NCBI GenBank assembly: GCA_023257255.1
Contig: JALRCR010000015.1
Span: 1 to 33,871, forward strand
Source of the DNA: Gammaproteobacteria bacterium
GTDB taxonomy: Bacteria > Pseudomonadota > Gammaproteobacteria > Ga0077536
Reading direction: 5' to 3'
DNA length: 33,871 nt
The notes beneath the pieces were generated by a model. It made no database searches. It saw only the letters and a list, made by a program, of their open reading frames with translations, and was not told where the DNA came from. The stretch's first letter is position 1. Every line of letters begins with the position of its first letter. Of this stretch, positions 1-6,664 are shown one piece after another. The position numbers and the translations under genes were made by a program.

Positions 1-1
1 G

Positions 2-1027
2 GCCTCGATGCTGGTGGCCTATCTCGGCATCAATCTGCTTGCATGGTCGTCTGCATCGTTTGTTCTGCCGCTGGCGTCAGGTTTGCTGATGTTGGCCACG
101 ATGTTTGTGCTGAACATGTCCTATGGATATTTCGTCGAGACCCGCGGTAAACGCCAGATCACGGGACTGTTTGGGCAATACATTCCACCTGAACTGGTTG
201 ATGAGATGGCCCGAGATCCCGAGGCCTATTCGCTGGATGCGGAAAGCCGCGAACTGACCGTGCTGTTTTCAGACGTCCGGGGCTTTACGACAATTTCCGA
301 AGGGCTCAATCCGAAGGAACTCTCGTCTTTGATGAATCTGTTCCTGACCCCGATGACCGAAGTCATCCACGAATCCAGAGGCACCATCGATAAGTACATG
401 GGCGACGCCATCATGGCGTTCTGGGGCGCGCCGCTCGCAGACGCAGACCACGCGGGAAATGCGGTCAGGGCCGGCCTTGAGATGCTGGCCAAACTGGCAG
501 AAATCAATCGCGTGTTCGCAGAAAAAGGCTGGCCAGCGGTCAAGATTGGGGTGGGGATCAACACCGGCCCGATGAGCGTCGGCAACATGGGATCGGAATT
601 CCGGATGGCTTACACCGTGTTGGGCGACGCGGTAAATCTTGGCGCCCGGCTGGAAGGTTTAACCAAGAGTTACGGCGTAGAGATGCTGGTAAGCGAAACC
701 ACGCGCGAGGCCACGCCCCAGTATGCCTATCGGGAAATTGACCGCGTGAAGGTCAAGGGCAAGGACCGGCCCATCACCATCTATGAACCGCTGGGGCTGC
801 GCGAAACGCTGGATGGAAAGTGGAAAGACGAGCTGAAGCTGCTGCGCGAGGCACTCAAGCGGTACCGTGCCCAGGAATGGGATCTGGCAGAAATGAATTT
901 TCTTAATCTCGCGAGGAGTTCGCGTTCGCCGGGTGTTTATCTGATGTATCGCGACCGCATTACAGAATTCCGTCTGAACCCGCCGCCCAGGGACTGGGAT
1001 GGGGTTTATACGCATACCGCAAAGTGA
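2..1027 (+). CDS. CHASE2-type class III adenylate/guanylate cyclase, 5' truncated
   Basis: The frame is open from the first bases of the window, so the gene starts upstream; the ATG at 8 is internal. What remains begins with hydrophobic membrane segments (to about residue 45), a short linker, and a full class III nucleotide cyclase domain. The first metal-binding Asp sits in FSDVRGF, the second in DKYMGDAIMAFWG. YTVLGDAVNLGARLE carries the Thr typical of adenylate cyclases and the transition-state Asn and Arg. The membrane-linker-cyclase order is that of CHASE2 receptors, whose extracytoplasmic sensor would lie outside the window. The product would turn an envelope signal into cAMP (less likely cGMP). 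It converges on the FHA, phosphatase and kinase genes, the last of which also has CHASE2. The cyclase call is firm; CHASE2 is inferred from the architecture. Confidence 0.88.
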   Translation, partial: ASMLVAYLGINLLAWSSASFVLPLASGLLMLATMFVLNMSYGYFVETRGKRQITGLFGQYIPPELVDEMARDPEAYSLDAESRELTVLFSDVRGFTTISEGLNPKELSSLMNLFLTPMTEVIHESRGTIDKYMGDAIMAFWGAPLADADHAGNAVRAGLEMLAKLAEINRVFAEKGWPAVKIGVGINTGPMSVGNMGSEFRMAYTVLGDAVNLGARLEGLTKSYGVEMLVSETTREATPQYAYREIDRVKVKGKDRPITIYEPLGLRETLDGKWKDELKLLREALKRYRAQEWDLAEMNFLNLARSSRSPGVYLMYRDRITEFRLNPPPRDWDGVYTHTAK

Positions 1028-1117
1028 GGCGAGCCGCATCGCGGCGAGTAGCAATCAGCGACACCTTGGCCGGGAAGCAAACGCATCTACGAGACGCTTG
1101 CGCCTACGGCCAACGGC
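1028..1117. other. Convergent gap with weak inverted repeat
   Basis: This is the gap between two converging genes. It contains a 7-bp inverted repeat (1066-1072 TTGGCCG and 1107-1113 CGGCCAA) with a smaller internal AAGC/GCTT pairing. There is no T-tract on either side, so it is at best a weak bidirectional terminator. Confidence 0.25.
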
Positions 1118-1840
1118 TTAGGAGACCAGCGAGAACTCCATCTTGATACCCGCCAGTTCGATCACATCCCCCGGCTTGATGGCGTAGGCCTGAGCGCCGA
1201 TGGGCGTGCCGTTGACGATAGGGAAATTCATGGTTTTTCCGTCGCCTTCGATATGCGTCAGGAAATAACCCTGGGGACGGCGCGAAATCACGGCGACCTG
1301 TACACCGGGCTTCCCGAGTGTGATTAGGGCTTTCGTGAGTTCCAGCTGCTTGCCGGCGATCGGGCCATTCAGCACCTGAATACGGCCCAGCGGAAGTCCC
1401 GGAGGCACCGCAGGTGCGGTGGGGGCGGGTGCCGGCGCTGCGGCCGGCGGCGAGTTAGGCTCCGTGCCCGCTTTGGCCGCAGCAACGGCTGCGCTGGCCG
1501 AGCCGGGCCGGATAATCATGGTTTTTTCAAATTCTTCGTCATCGGCGGTCGCGTGCTCGTTGATGTACTTGAGCTCGTGTTTGCCGATGCCCACCACGTC
1601 GCCGTCGCGCAACGCGTGCTTCTTGATGAGCTTGCCGTTGACGTAGGTACCGTTCGTGCTGCCGAGATCTTCGAGGAAGGAGTCGTCAAGGATGGTGATG
1701 ACGAGCGCGTGCTTGCCGCTGACGGCCAGATTGTCGATCTGGATATCGTTGTCGGGCTTGCGGCCGATGGTCATCCGCTCTTTCTTGAGCTGGAATTCCC
1801 CTTGCACGGCGCCATTCAGGCTGAGTACCAGTTTGCCCAT
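1118..1840 (-). CDS. Two-FHA-domain phosphothreonine-binding protein
   Basis: A 240-residue cytoplasmic protein. Residues about 1-95 form a canonical FHA domain with GRKPDNDI, SGKHA and STNGTYVNG, the loops that bind phosphothreonine. An acidic stretch ending in EFEKTMIIRPG follows, then an Ala/Pro-rich linker. The C-terminal part (about 150-240) looks like a second FHA fold (LGKPGVQVAVISRRPQGYF, VNGTPIG, KPGDVIELAG) that lacks a clear S-x-x-H signature, so it may not bind phosphopeptide. The start ATG is 12 bases past the stop of the PP2C gene, so the two are probably co-transcribed with the kinase upstream. FHA proteins of this kind read out Ser/Thr kinase activity, and the Thr in EKTMII is a plausible phosphorylation site by analogy with GarA-type proteins (inference). 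Confidence 0.9.
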   Translation of the reverse strand: MGKLVLSLNGAVQGEFQLKKERMTIGRKPDNDIQIDNLAVSGKHALVITILDDSFLEDLGSTNGTYVNGKLIKKHALRDGDVVGIGKHELKYINEHATADDEEFEKTMIIRPGSASAAVAAAKAGTEPNSPPAAAPAPAPTAPAVPPGLPLGRIQVLNGPIAGKQLELTKALITLGKPGVQVAVISRRPQGYFLTHIEGDGKTMNFPIVNGTPIGAQAYAIKPGDVIELAGIKMEFSLVS

Positions 1841-1852
1841 AGTCGTGTCCTG

Positions 1853-2671
1853 TCAGCCTCCCATCAGGAAACTTTTGATTCTGGTGAGCGGCCCACCCGT
1901 CGGAATGCTATCGAGAGTAGCTCTGGCCAAAACCACGGTTACGTTGTCCTTACCACCGTTCTGATTCGCAAGGCGAACAAGTTCCTGTGCGGCAGTTGAA
2001 AGGTTAGCACCATATTTACCGAGGGTTAAGCTAATTTCTTCATCTTGAACCATATCATTCAGGCCATCCGAGCACAGCAGGAAAATGTCCCCTGCGGCCA
2101 GTGGCTGCTGCTGTACGTCTACCAGCACCATCTCTTCAACGCCGAGTGCCCGGGTAACGAGATTTTTAGGGGTATTCGCCTGCGCCTCTTCTGCGCTGTA
2201 GAACCCCCGGTCGATCATTTCCTGAACCAAAGAATGGTCGTTGGTCATCTGTTTGAGCTGGTTGTCCCGAAATCGGTAAATCCGCGAATCGCCCACATGG
2301 GCCAGGGTGACCCCGGTGGCCGTGAACAGGGCGGCCACGATCGTTGTGCCCATACCCTGACACTGCGGCAGCGCATTCGCCGCGTTGTAAATTCTCGTAT
2401 TCGCGCGCCCGATTGAGTCACGCATCACTTGCGCCTGGTCCGAATCTGCAGAACGTGACTTATGGACTGGCGTAAGCGCTTCACGGATGCCGTCCAGGAC
2501 AACCTGCACGGCAATTGCGCTGGCGACTTCGCCTGACTTGTAGCCCCCCATGCCGTCGGCGACCAGCGCCAGTCCCATGGAGGCATCGGTGACGGCACTG
2601 TCTTCGTTGTGTTTGCGCTTCAGGCCCGCGTGCGAGACGTTCGAAAATTCGACCTGTGGACGACTGCTCAC
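1853..2671 (-). CDS. PP2C-family Ser/Thr protein phosphatase
   Basis: A 272-residue soluble protein with the PP2C/Stp motif series: the N-terminal KRKHNEDS, VADGMGGYKSGEVAS, AHVGDSRIYRF, LLCSDGLNDMV and GGKDNVTVVL. The Asp residues in these motifs hold the two catalytic metal ions (Mn/Mg). No membrane segment or sensor domain is visible. It lies 21 bases after the Ser/Thr kinase stop and 12 bases before the FHA gene start. It is therefore the likely cognate phosphatase that resets the kinase and its FHA partner. Family assignment is firm; the substrate is inferred from context. Confidence 0.93.
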   Translation of the reverse strand: MSSRPQVEFSNVSHAGLKRKHNEDSAVTDASMGLALVADGMGGYKSGEVASAIAVQVVLDGIREALTPVHKSRSADSDQAQVMRDSIGRANTRIYNAANALPQCQGMGTTIVAALFTATGVTLAHVGDSRIYRFRDNQLKQMTNDHSLVQEMIDRGFYSAEEAQANTPKNLVTRALGVEEMVLVDVQQQPLAAGDIFLLCSDGLNDMVQDEEISLTLGKYGANLSTAAQELVRLANQNGGKDNVTVVLARATLDSIPTGGPLTRIKSFLMGG

Positions 2672-2692
2672 CGTGGGGCCTCCGGGGCAGTT

Positions 2693-5254
2693 CTAGGCGC
2701 CGACCTGCTTGGCGCAGGCCTGAATGTCGCGTGCCATATCGGCGCCGGTCTGATACCGCTGGTTCACATCTTTTTGCAGGGCCTTGTTGATGATCTCCGA
2801 CAGGCAGGGGCGCTGCGCCGCCAGTTCCGGCCGGATTTCCGCGATGTCCTGATGCGGTTCGTTCGCAATCTTGTACATCAAGGTGGCCATCGATTCGCCC
2901 TGGAAAGGCAGCTTGCCGATCACCATCTGGTAGAGCATCACGCCCAGCGAGAACAGGTCGGAGCGTCCGTCTACTTTCTTCCCGGAGAGTTGTTCGGGCG
3001 ACATATAAGACGGCGTGCCCAGCACCATGCCGGTCTTGGTTTTGCTCGAATCGGTGATGCGGGCAATGCCGAAGTCGGTCAACTTGACCGTCTTCTTGGT
3101 CGGTTCATACATGATGTTGGCGGGTTTGATGTCGCGATGAACGACGTTGGCCTTGTGCGCGTAGTCCAGCGCCAGCGCCGCCTTGAAAATAATCCCGAGT
3201 ACGATCGGTAATGGCAGCAGCGTATCCGCTTTGGTGTAGCGTGCGAGGTCGTGGCCTTCAAGAAATTCCATGGCGATATAGGCCAGATCGTGCTCTTCGC
3301 CGGCATCGTAAATCGTCACGATATTGGGATGCTGCAGGCGACCGGCCGTTTCCGCTTCGCGGAAGAAGCGGGACTTCACTTCATCAAGTTCGTCCGCTTC
3401 AAATTCCTGCGAGAGCGCCATGGTCTTGATGGCCACGATGCGATTGATCTTGGGGTCCTTACCGAGATACACGACACCCATCGCGCCCTTGCCCAGTTCG
3501 CGCTCGACGGCATAGCGGCCCAGCATGGTCTGTGGCATGCCGGGACCGGCCGGCATAATTGCCGTGCCGCCCGCGCCCGTGCTCCCCGGCGGCCGGCCGC
3601 TGGGGTAGAGCATCTGGGTGTCCATCATGTGCCGCGCTTGATTAATTTTGGCTTGTATGTCGCGGAATTTCGGGTTTTTCGAGTGCATGTACTCGTAAAC
3701 CAGCATCGCTTTTTCGGGTTTGCGTTTGACCTGAAAGTCGGTGGCCAGCGCGTACAAGGATTCGAGCAACTCATCGTCCACGGGGCAACGACGGAAATAC
3801 TCAAAGGCATTGTCCAACTCGCCTTTCTGCTGGAATTGCAGTGCGAGCTGGCGGTTTGACATGGCGGCCTTCAGATCGCTGTCGGCCGCGCCGCGTTCGG
3901 TTGCGAGATAGCGCTTGGTGGTCAGCAGCAAATGACCACTGATCAGCAAGGCTGCTGCAGTCACCAACTGGCTCCAGTTCGCCGTCGCCACCATCGCGCC
4001 GATTTCAGTTCCCAGCAGCACAAGCAGCAGGCTTGCGCTGCCCAGCGCTGCCGGGCCAGCTTTCAGCCGCGGTAACACCAGGGTCAGGTAGCCGGCGACG
4101 AGCAATACGGCCAGCAGTTCAAGCCACAAGGCCCAGTCGGGAGAGACGAAAAAGTGCTGATTAAGAATGCTGGCAACTTGATGCGCCAGAATCAGCACCG
4201 GGCCCTTGGCCTCGCCGACCGGCGTGTAAAGATCGGAGCCCACGCCGAACGCGGTAGGGCCAATCAGCACCACTTTATCCTTGAAACTCTCGAGCGCGGT
4301 CTTACCCTGCAGCACGTCGTAGAACGAGTAGACGGGAAAGGGCGCACGGCCGTCGGTGTCCCCGTAGTAGAACGTGTACATGTGGGAGTTGGGGTCGGTT
4401 TTGATGCGTAGGCCACCCAACTGCACGGAGTCGCCCAGCGCCAGTTTGATGTCCTTCACACCCAGATTGAGGCTTTTCGCGGCGGTCGCCAGCGCGAGCG
4501 AAGGGAAATACTGGTCGTAGTAGCGCACCACCAGCGGCTCACGTCGCAGCGTGCCGTCGCTGTCTACCGGGTTCATCAGGGAACCGAGCCCCGAGGCCGC
4601 GCTGCCGAGTGCCGCGACCGGGGCCGCGACGTCAATCATGGTGGGCGGGAAGTACTCATTACTGCCGCCGGGATCGCTGATATTTTCCGCAGGAAGTGCG
4701 AAGCGACTGACATATTCCGGCAACGGCTGGTCGGGGTTGCCAATGATTTCGCCGGGTGTGAATTGCATGCCCAGCACCGTGTTACCGGCGCTGCTCATGG
4801 TTTGACCCAGAATGGTGTCGGTGTCCAGCGCCGTCAGCGCCTCATTCAGGGTTTTGTTGACGTCGCCACCTGCGCCGGTGATGGTTGCCGAGGACAACTC
4901 GGTGCGCAGTTGCTTGATCCACTTCAAACCCGGATCGACCTGAGGTTCAGAATAGAACACGGTGGACGCGACAGCCTTGGCGCCGGCGTCGTGCAGTTTG
5001 TTGATCAGCGTAGCGTGGATATCTCGCGGCCAGGGCCAGCGACCAATGTTTTGAATGCTTTGGTCGTCGATCGCCACGATTGCGATTTGGTCCTTCCGCG
5101 TACTGGCCTCGCGCGAGGACAGCCGCACCCCAAGGTCATAGGCCATGCCCTCGAGTTTCGCCAGCGGTGCAGAACCAATGACCCAGGCCAGAATAAAGGC
5201 CATCGAAATGACAAGGCCCACGAAACGGTCGGATTTCCAGAAAGCTTTAGGCAT
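2693..5254 (-). CDS. CHASE2-domain transmembrane Ser/Thr protein kinase
   Basis: An 853-residue membrane receptor kinase. It has an N-terminal transmembrane helix, a large extracytoplasmic CHASE2 region (about 30-365), three closely spaced transmembrane helices (about 370-450), a cytoplasmic helical region resembling TPR repeats (about 465-545), and a C-terminal Hanks-type kinase domain (about 577-850). Kinase motifs are complete: glycine loop GKGAMG, VAIK (Lys about 610), HRDIKPAN (Asp about 708), DFGIA (Asp about 727) and the activation segment GTPSYMSPEQL. Unusually, the kinase is C-terminal to the sensor rather than N-terminal as in PknB-like kinases. The frame extends to a GTG at 5320, but the ATG at 5254 is preferred because it directly precedes the basic, hydrophobic N-terminus (MPKAFWKS). 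It leads the kinase-phosphatase-FHA set. Confidence 0.92.
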   Translation of the reverse strand: MPKAFWKSDRFVGLVISMAFILAWVIGSAPLAKLEGMAYDLGVRLSSREASTRKDQIAIVAIDDQSIQNIGRWPWPRDIHATLINKLHDAGAKAVASTVFYSEPQVDPGLKWIKQLRTELSSATITGAGGDVNKTLNEALTALDTDTILGQTMSSAGNTVLGMQFTPGEIIGNPDQPLPEYVSRFALPAENISDPGGSNEYFPPTMIDVAAPVAALGSAASGLGSLMNPVDSDGTLRREPLVVRYYDQYFPSLALATAAKSLNLGVKDIKLALGDSVQLGGLRIKTDPNSHMYTFYYGDTDGRAPFPVYSFYDVLQGKTALESFKDKVVLIGPTAFGVGSDLYTPVGEAKGPVLILAHQVASILNQHFFVSPDWALWLELLAVLLVAGYLTLVLPRLKAGPAALGSASLLLVLLGTEIGAMVATANWSQLVTAAALLISGHLLLTTKRYLATERGAADSDLKAAMSNRQLALQFQQKGELDNAFEYFRRCPVDDELLESLYALATDFQVKRKPEKAMLVYEYMHSKNPKFRDIQAKINQARHMMDTQMLYPSGRPPGSTGAGGTAIMPAGPGMPQTMLGRYAVERELGKGAMGVVYLGKDPKINRIVAIKTMALSQEFEADELDEVKSRFFREAETAGRLQHPNIVTIYDAGEEHDLAYIAMEFLEGHDLARYTKADTLLPLPIVLGIIFKAALALDYAHKANVVHRDIKPANIMYEPTKKTVKLTDFGIARITDSSKTKTGMVLGTPSYMSPEQLSGKKVDGRSDLFSLGVMLYQMVIGKLPFQGESMATLMYKIANEPHQDIAEIRPELAAQRPCLSEIINKALQKDVNQRYQTGADMARDIQACAKQVGA

Positions 5255-5343
5255 GGCCGAACCGTAATCTCCAACATGGTTTGTCCCCGATGGTAACCCC
5301 CGGTCCGGGTGGGTGAACACCGGAATCCGATCCGGATGCGAAA

Positions 5344-5802
5344 TTAGTCACACATTCTGGCCACGGCCTCCCGAGCAGAGTCGCGGGCTTTGCGGAGATC
5401 TGCCTCGCCCAGAATGCGCCTGGTGCCGTCCTGATCGCGGTCGTACAGGTAGGTCGCTTCGTTAAGTTCCAGCGCCTGCGTTTTGGCCTGCTCGCAGCCT
5501 GCCCTGCGCTTGTCCTCCACGTCGCGCGCTTGTTTTCGATCGGCCTCGCGCTGCGCGCGCTCGCCGACGAACTCCTCAAGCAAGCGCTCTGTGTGGTGGG
5601 TGCGATCAGGAGCCGCGCCGGACCTTGCGTGGCTGGGTGTCAGCTTGATGGCGCTTGCGCCTAGGCCATTGGGGCGGTCGCCAAAATGGGTTTTGCCATT
5701 CGCATCAGTCCAACGGTAAATCTCAGCCGCCACACAGCAGACGCCAAGCACCATGCCCAGCGTGAATACGAGTAGTTGCGGTTTGGTCCCGGGACGGCGC
5801 AT
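5344..5802 (-). CDS. DUF4124 domain-containing envelope protein
   Basis: A 152-residue protein of unknown function. An N-terminal hydrophobic segment (residues about 8-25), a signal peptide or anchor, is followed directly by the DUF4124 motif IYRWTDANGKTHFGDRP. The C-terminal half is charged and probably helical, with two Cys residues (one near the middle, one at the penultimate position). DUF4124 proteins are common periplasmic proteins of gammaproteobacteria with no assigned role. The frame runs up to 5862, but the ATG at 5802 (MRRPGTK) gives a sensible signal sequence. It lies 89 bases upstream of the kinase gene on the same strand; co-transcription is possible but not shown. Confidence 0.75.
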   Translation of the reverse strand: MRRPGTKPQLLVFTLGMVLGVCCVAAEIYRWTDANGKTHFGDRPNGLGASAIKLTPSHARSGAAPDRTHHTERLLEEFVGERAQREADRKQARDVEDKRRAGCEQAKTQALELNEATYLYDRDQDGTRRILGEADLRKARDSAREAVARMCD

Positions 5803-5963
5803 GGGCGAGTAGAACCCCGATGAAGTGCTCGTCGCGCATTGAAACGAAAGGCCGGCCCTCATGCAATTGTGAGCAGGCTCCGCGGGTTCGCGCCTTACCC
5901 CCGGAATTTGGCGGGATAAGTTCCCGTGGCCATCAATTTGGCGGCGCTGAAGGCTGAGCGCTG

Positions 5964-6000
5964 GCCGATAAAAATCTTTAAGTGGCGGATTTTTATGGGC
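5964..6000. promoter_or_regulatory. AT-rich inverted repeat, possible operator
   Basis: Two 13-base arms, 5964-5976 and 5988-6000, pair at 12 of 13 positions around an 11-base spacer; the core is ATAAAAATC/GATTTTTAT. The dyad lies about 30 bases upstream of the proposed -35 box of the RsmZ-like RNA. It could be a regulator binding site or a hairpin; no known consensus was recognised. Confidence 0.4.
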
Positions 6001-6031
6001 AAATAGAGAAATACTGCGGCGGCCATGAAAT

Positions 6032-6060
6032 TTGGCAGAGCGCGGTTTAGGTCTTAGTGT
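6032..6060 (+). promoter_or_regulatory. Putative sigma-70 promoter of the RsmZ-like RNA
   Basis: TTGGCA (6032-6037), 17 bases, then TAGTGT (6055-6060, matching TAnnnT). It would start transcription at about 6067, immediately before the first hairpin of the RNA. The -10 box is weak, as expected for an activator-dependent promoter. Confidence 0.45.
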
Positions 6061-6066
6061 GGACTC

Positions 6067-6212
6067 GTGGCCGGCAAGGACGCTGGCCCGGAGTGCGGCA
6101 AGCCAGGACGGCGAAGTCGCACGCCGGAGGGTCTTCCCTGCGAGGGACGCAAGGATGGGTTGGGATAGACCAGGTACCGGTGCCCGTTAACTGCGGGCAC
6201 CGGTACTTCTTT
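6067..6212 (+). ncRNA. rsmZ: RsmZ-like CsrA/RsmA-sequestering small RNA
   Basis: This is a roughly 145-base structured RNA candidate with seven GGA triplets (6078, 6090, 6106, 6126, 6145, 6153, 6163). Two GGAs sit in hairpin loops, the preferred RsmA/CsrA target. Hairpin 1 has GGCCGGC (6069-6075) pairing with GCTGGCC (6082-6088), loop AAGGAC. Hairpin 2 has GTGCGGC (6093-6099) pairing with GTCGCAC (6116-6122), with an inner GCC/GGC stem closing the loop AGGAC. GGTCT (6130-6134) can pair with AGACC (6167-6171). It ends in a strong intrinsic terminator. The position also fits: in Pseudomonas aeruginosa rsmZ lies next to fdxA and mutS, and the same neighbours occur here. Such RNAs, driven by GacS/GacA, titrate RsmA/CsrA and relieve translational repression. 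The 5' end is predicted, not seen. Confidence 0.7.
6172..6212 (+). terminator. Intrinsic terminator of the RsmZ-like RNA
   Basis: A perfect 13-bp stem, 6174-6186 with 6194-6206, has a 7-base loop (6187-6193). It can be extended by one G-U and one A-U pair, and is followed by TTCTTT. It reads well on the plus strand; the minus-strand exit lacks a T-tract, so it serves the RNA rather than fdxA. Confidence 0.75.
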
Positions 6213-6248
6213 CGAAGGCGGGCAGCGAGGCCCGTAGGCCTCGTCGAC

Positions 6249-6572
6249 TCAGCGCTCGAGCAACGGCAGTTTGCCGGGTTTGCCCTTCCACTCTTCGTGG
6301 TCAGCCGGCGGGTCTTTCATCTCATTAATGACCGGCCAATCCTTCGCAAGCTCGGCATTCAGCTTGAGGAACGGCTGTTCCGCATCGGTCAGGTCATCTT
6401 CCGACTTGATGGCTTCCGCCGGGCATTCGGGCTCGCACAGGGTGCAGTCAATGCACTCGTCCGGGTCGATGACCAGCATGTTCGGGCCTTCGTGGAAGCA
6501 ATCCACCGGGCATACTTCAACGCAGTCGGTGTATTTGCACTTGATGCAGTTTTCGGTCACTACAAAAGTCAT
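6249..6572 (-). CDS. fdxA: FdxA-type 7Fe-8S ferredoxin
   Basis: A 107-residue ferredoxin, the standard length for FdxA. The N-terminal half carries two clusters of cysteines, [17 protein letters not shown] (residues 9-25) and [12 protein letters not shown] (40-51), which bind one 3Fe-4S and one 4Fe-4S cluster. The C-terminal half is the acidic, cluster-free extension typical of FdxA. It is a small soluble electron carrier whose partner is generally unknown. ATG 6572 (MTFVV) matches the family start; a GTG at 6584 is in frame. A perfect TATAAT lies 31 bases upstream of that ATG, so it is probably transcribed on its own after mutS. The mutS-fdxA adjacency is shared with Pseudomonas. Confidence 0.96.
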   Translation of the reverse strand: MTFVVTENCIKCKYTDCVEVCPVDCFHEGPNMLVIDPDECIDCTLCEPECPAEAIKSEDDLTDAEQPFLKLNAELAKDWPVINEMKDPPADHEEWKGKPGKLPLLER

Positions 6573-6603
6573 GGTGGTCAGCACTTCGATTTAAGGTGCG
6601 GGC

Positions 6604-6609
6604 ATTATA
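6604..6609 (-). promoter_or_regulatory. -10 box of the fdxA promoter
   Basis: The minus strand reads TATAAT, a perfect sigma-70 -10 element, in the 92-base gap between mutS and fdxA. The -35 region (GTTTTA or TTTTAC, depending on spacing) is poor. Predicted start of transcription is about 6597. Confidence 0.55.
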
Positions 6610-6664
6610 GCCATGACTCGCCCGAGTAAAACCATGCGGTAGCGTATGGAAGAGCTCTCGCGTC

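Larger units (their letters stand above)
5803..6060. other. Noncoding region upstream of the RsmZ candidate
   Basis: No convincing protein gene lies here. It must hold the promoter of the DUF4124 gene (minus strand) and that of the downstream GGA-rich RNA (plus strand). Besides the AT-rich dyad at 5964-6000 there is a small hairpin-like CGGGA/TTCCCG at about 5919-5934. No exact GacA-type upstream site (TGTAAG-N6-CTTACA) was seen. Confidence 0.5.

Noticed and set aside
6172-6212. Terminator for fdxA on the minus strand
   Set aside because: The stem is symmetric, but only the plus-strand exit has a T-rich tail.
6057-6629. 190-residue plus-strand frame over the RNA gene and fdxA
   Set aside because: It is antisense to fdxA and passes through a terminator hairpin; no domain is recognisable.
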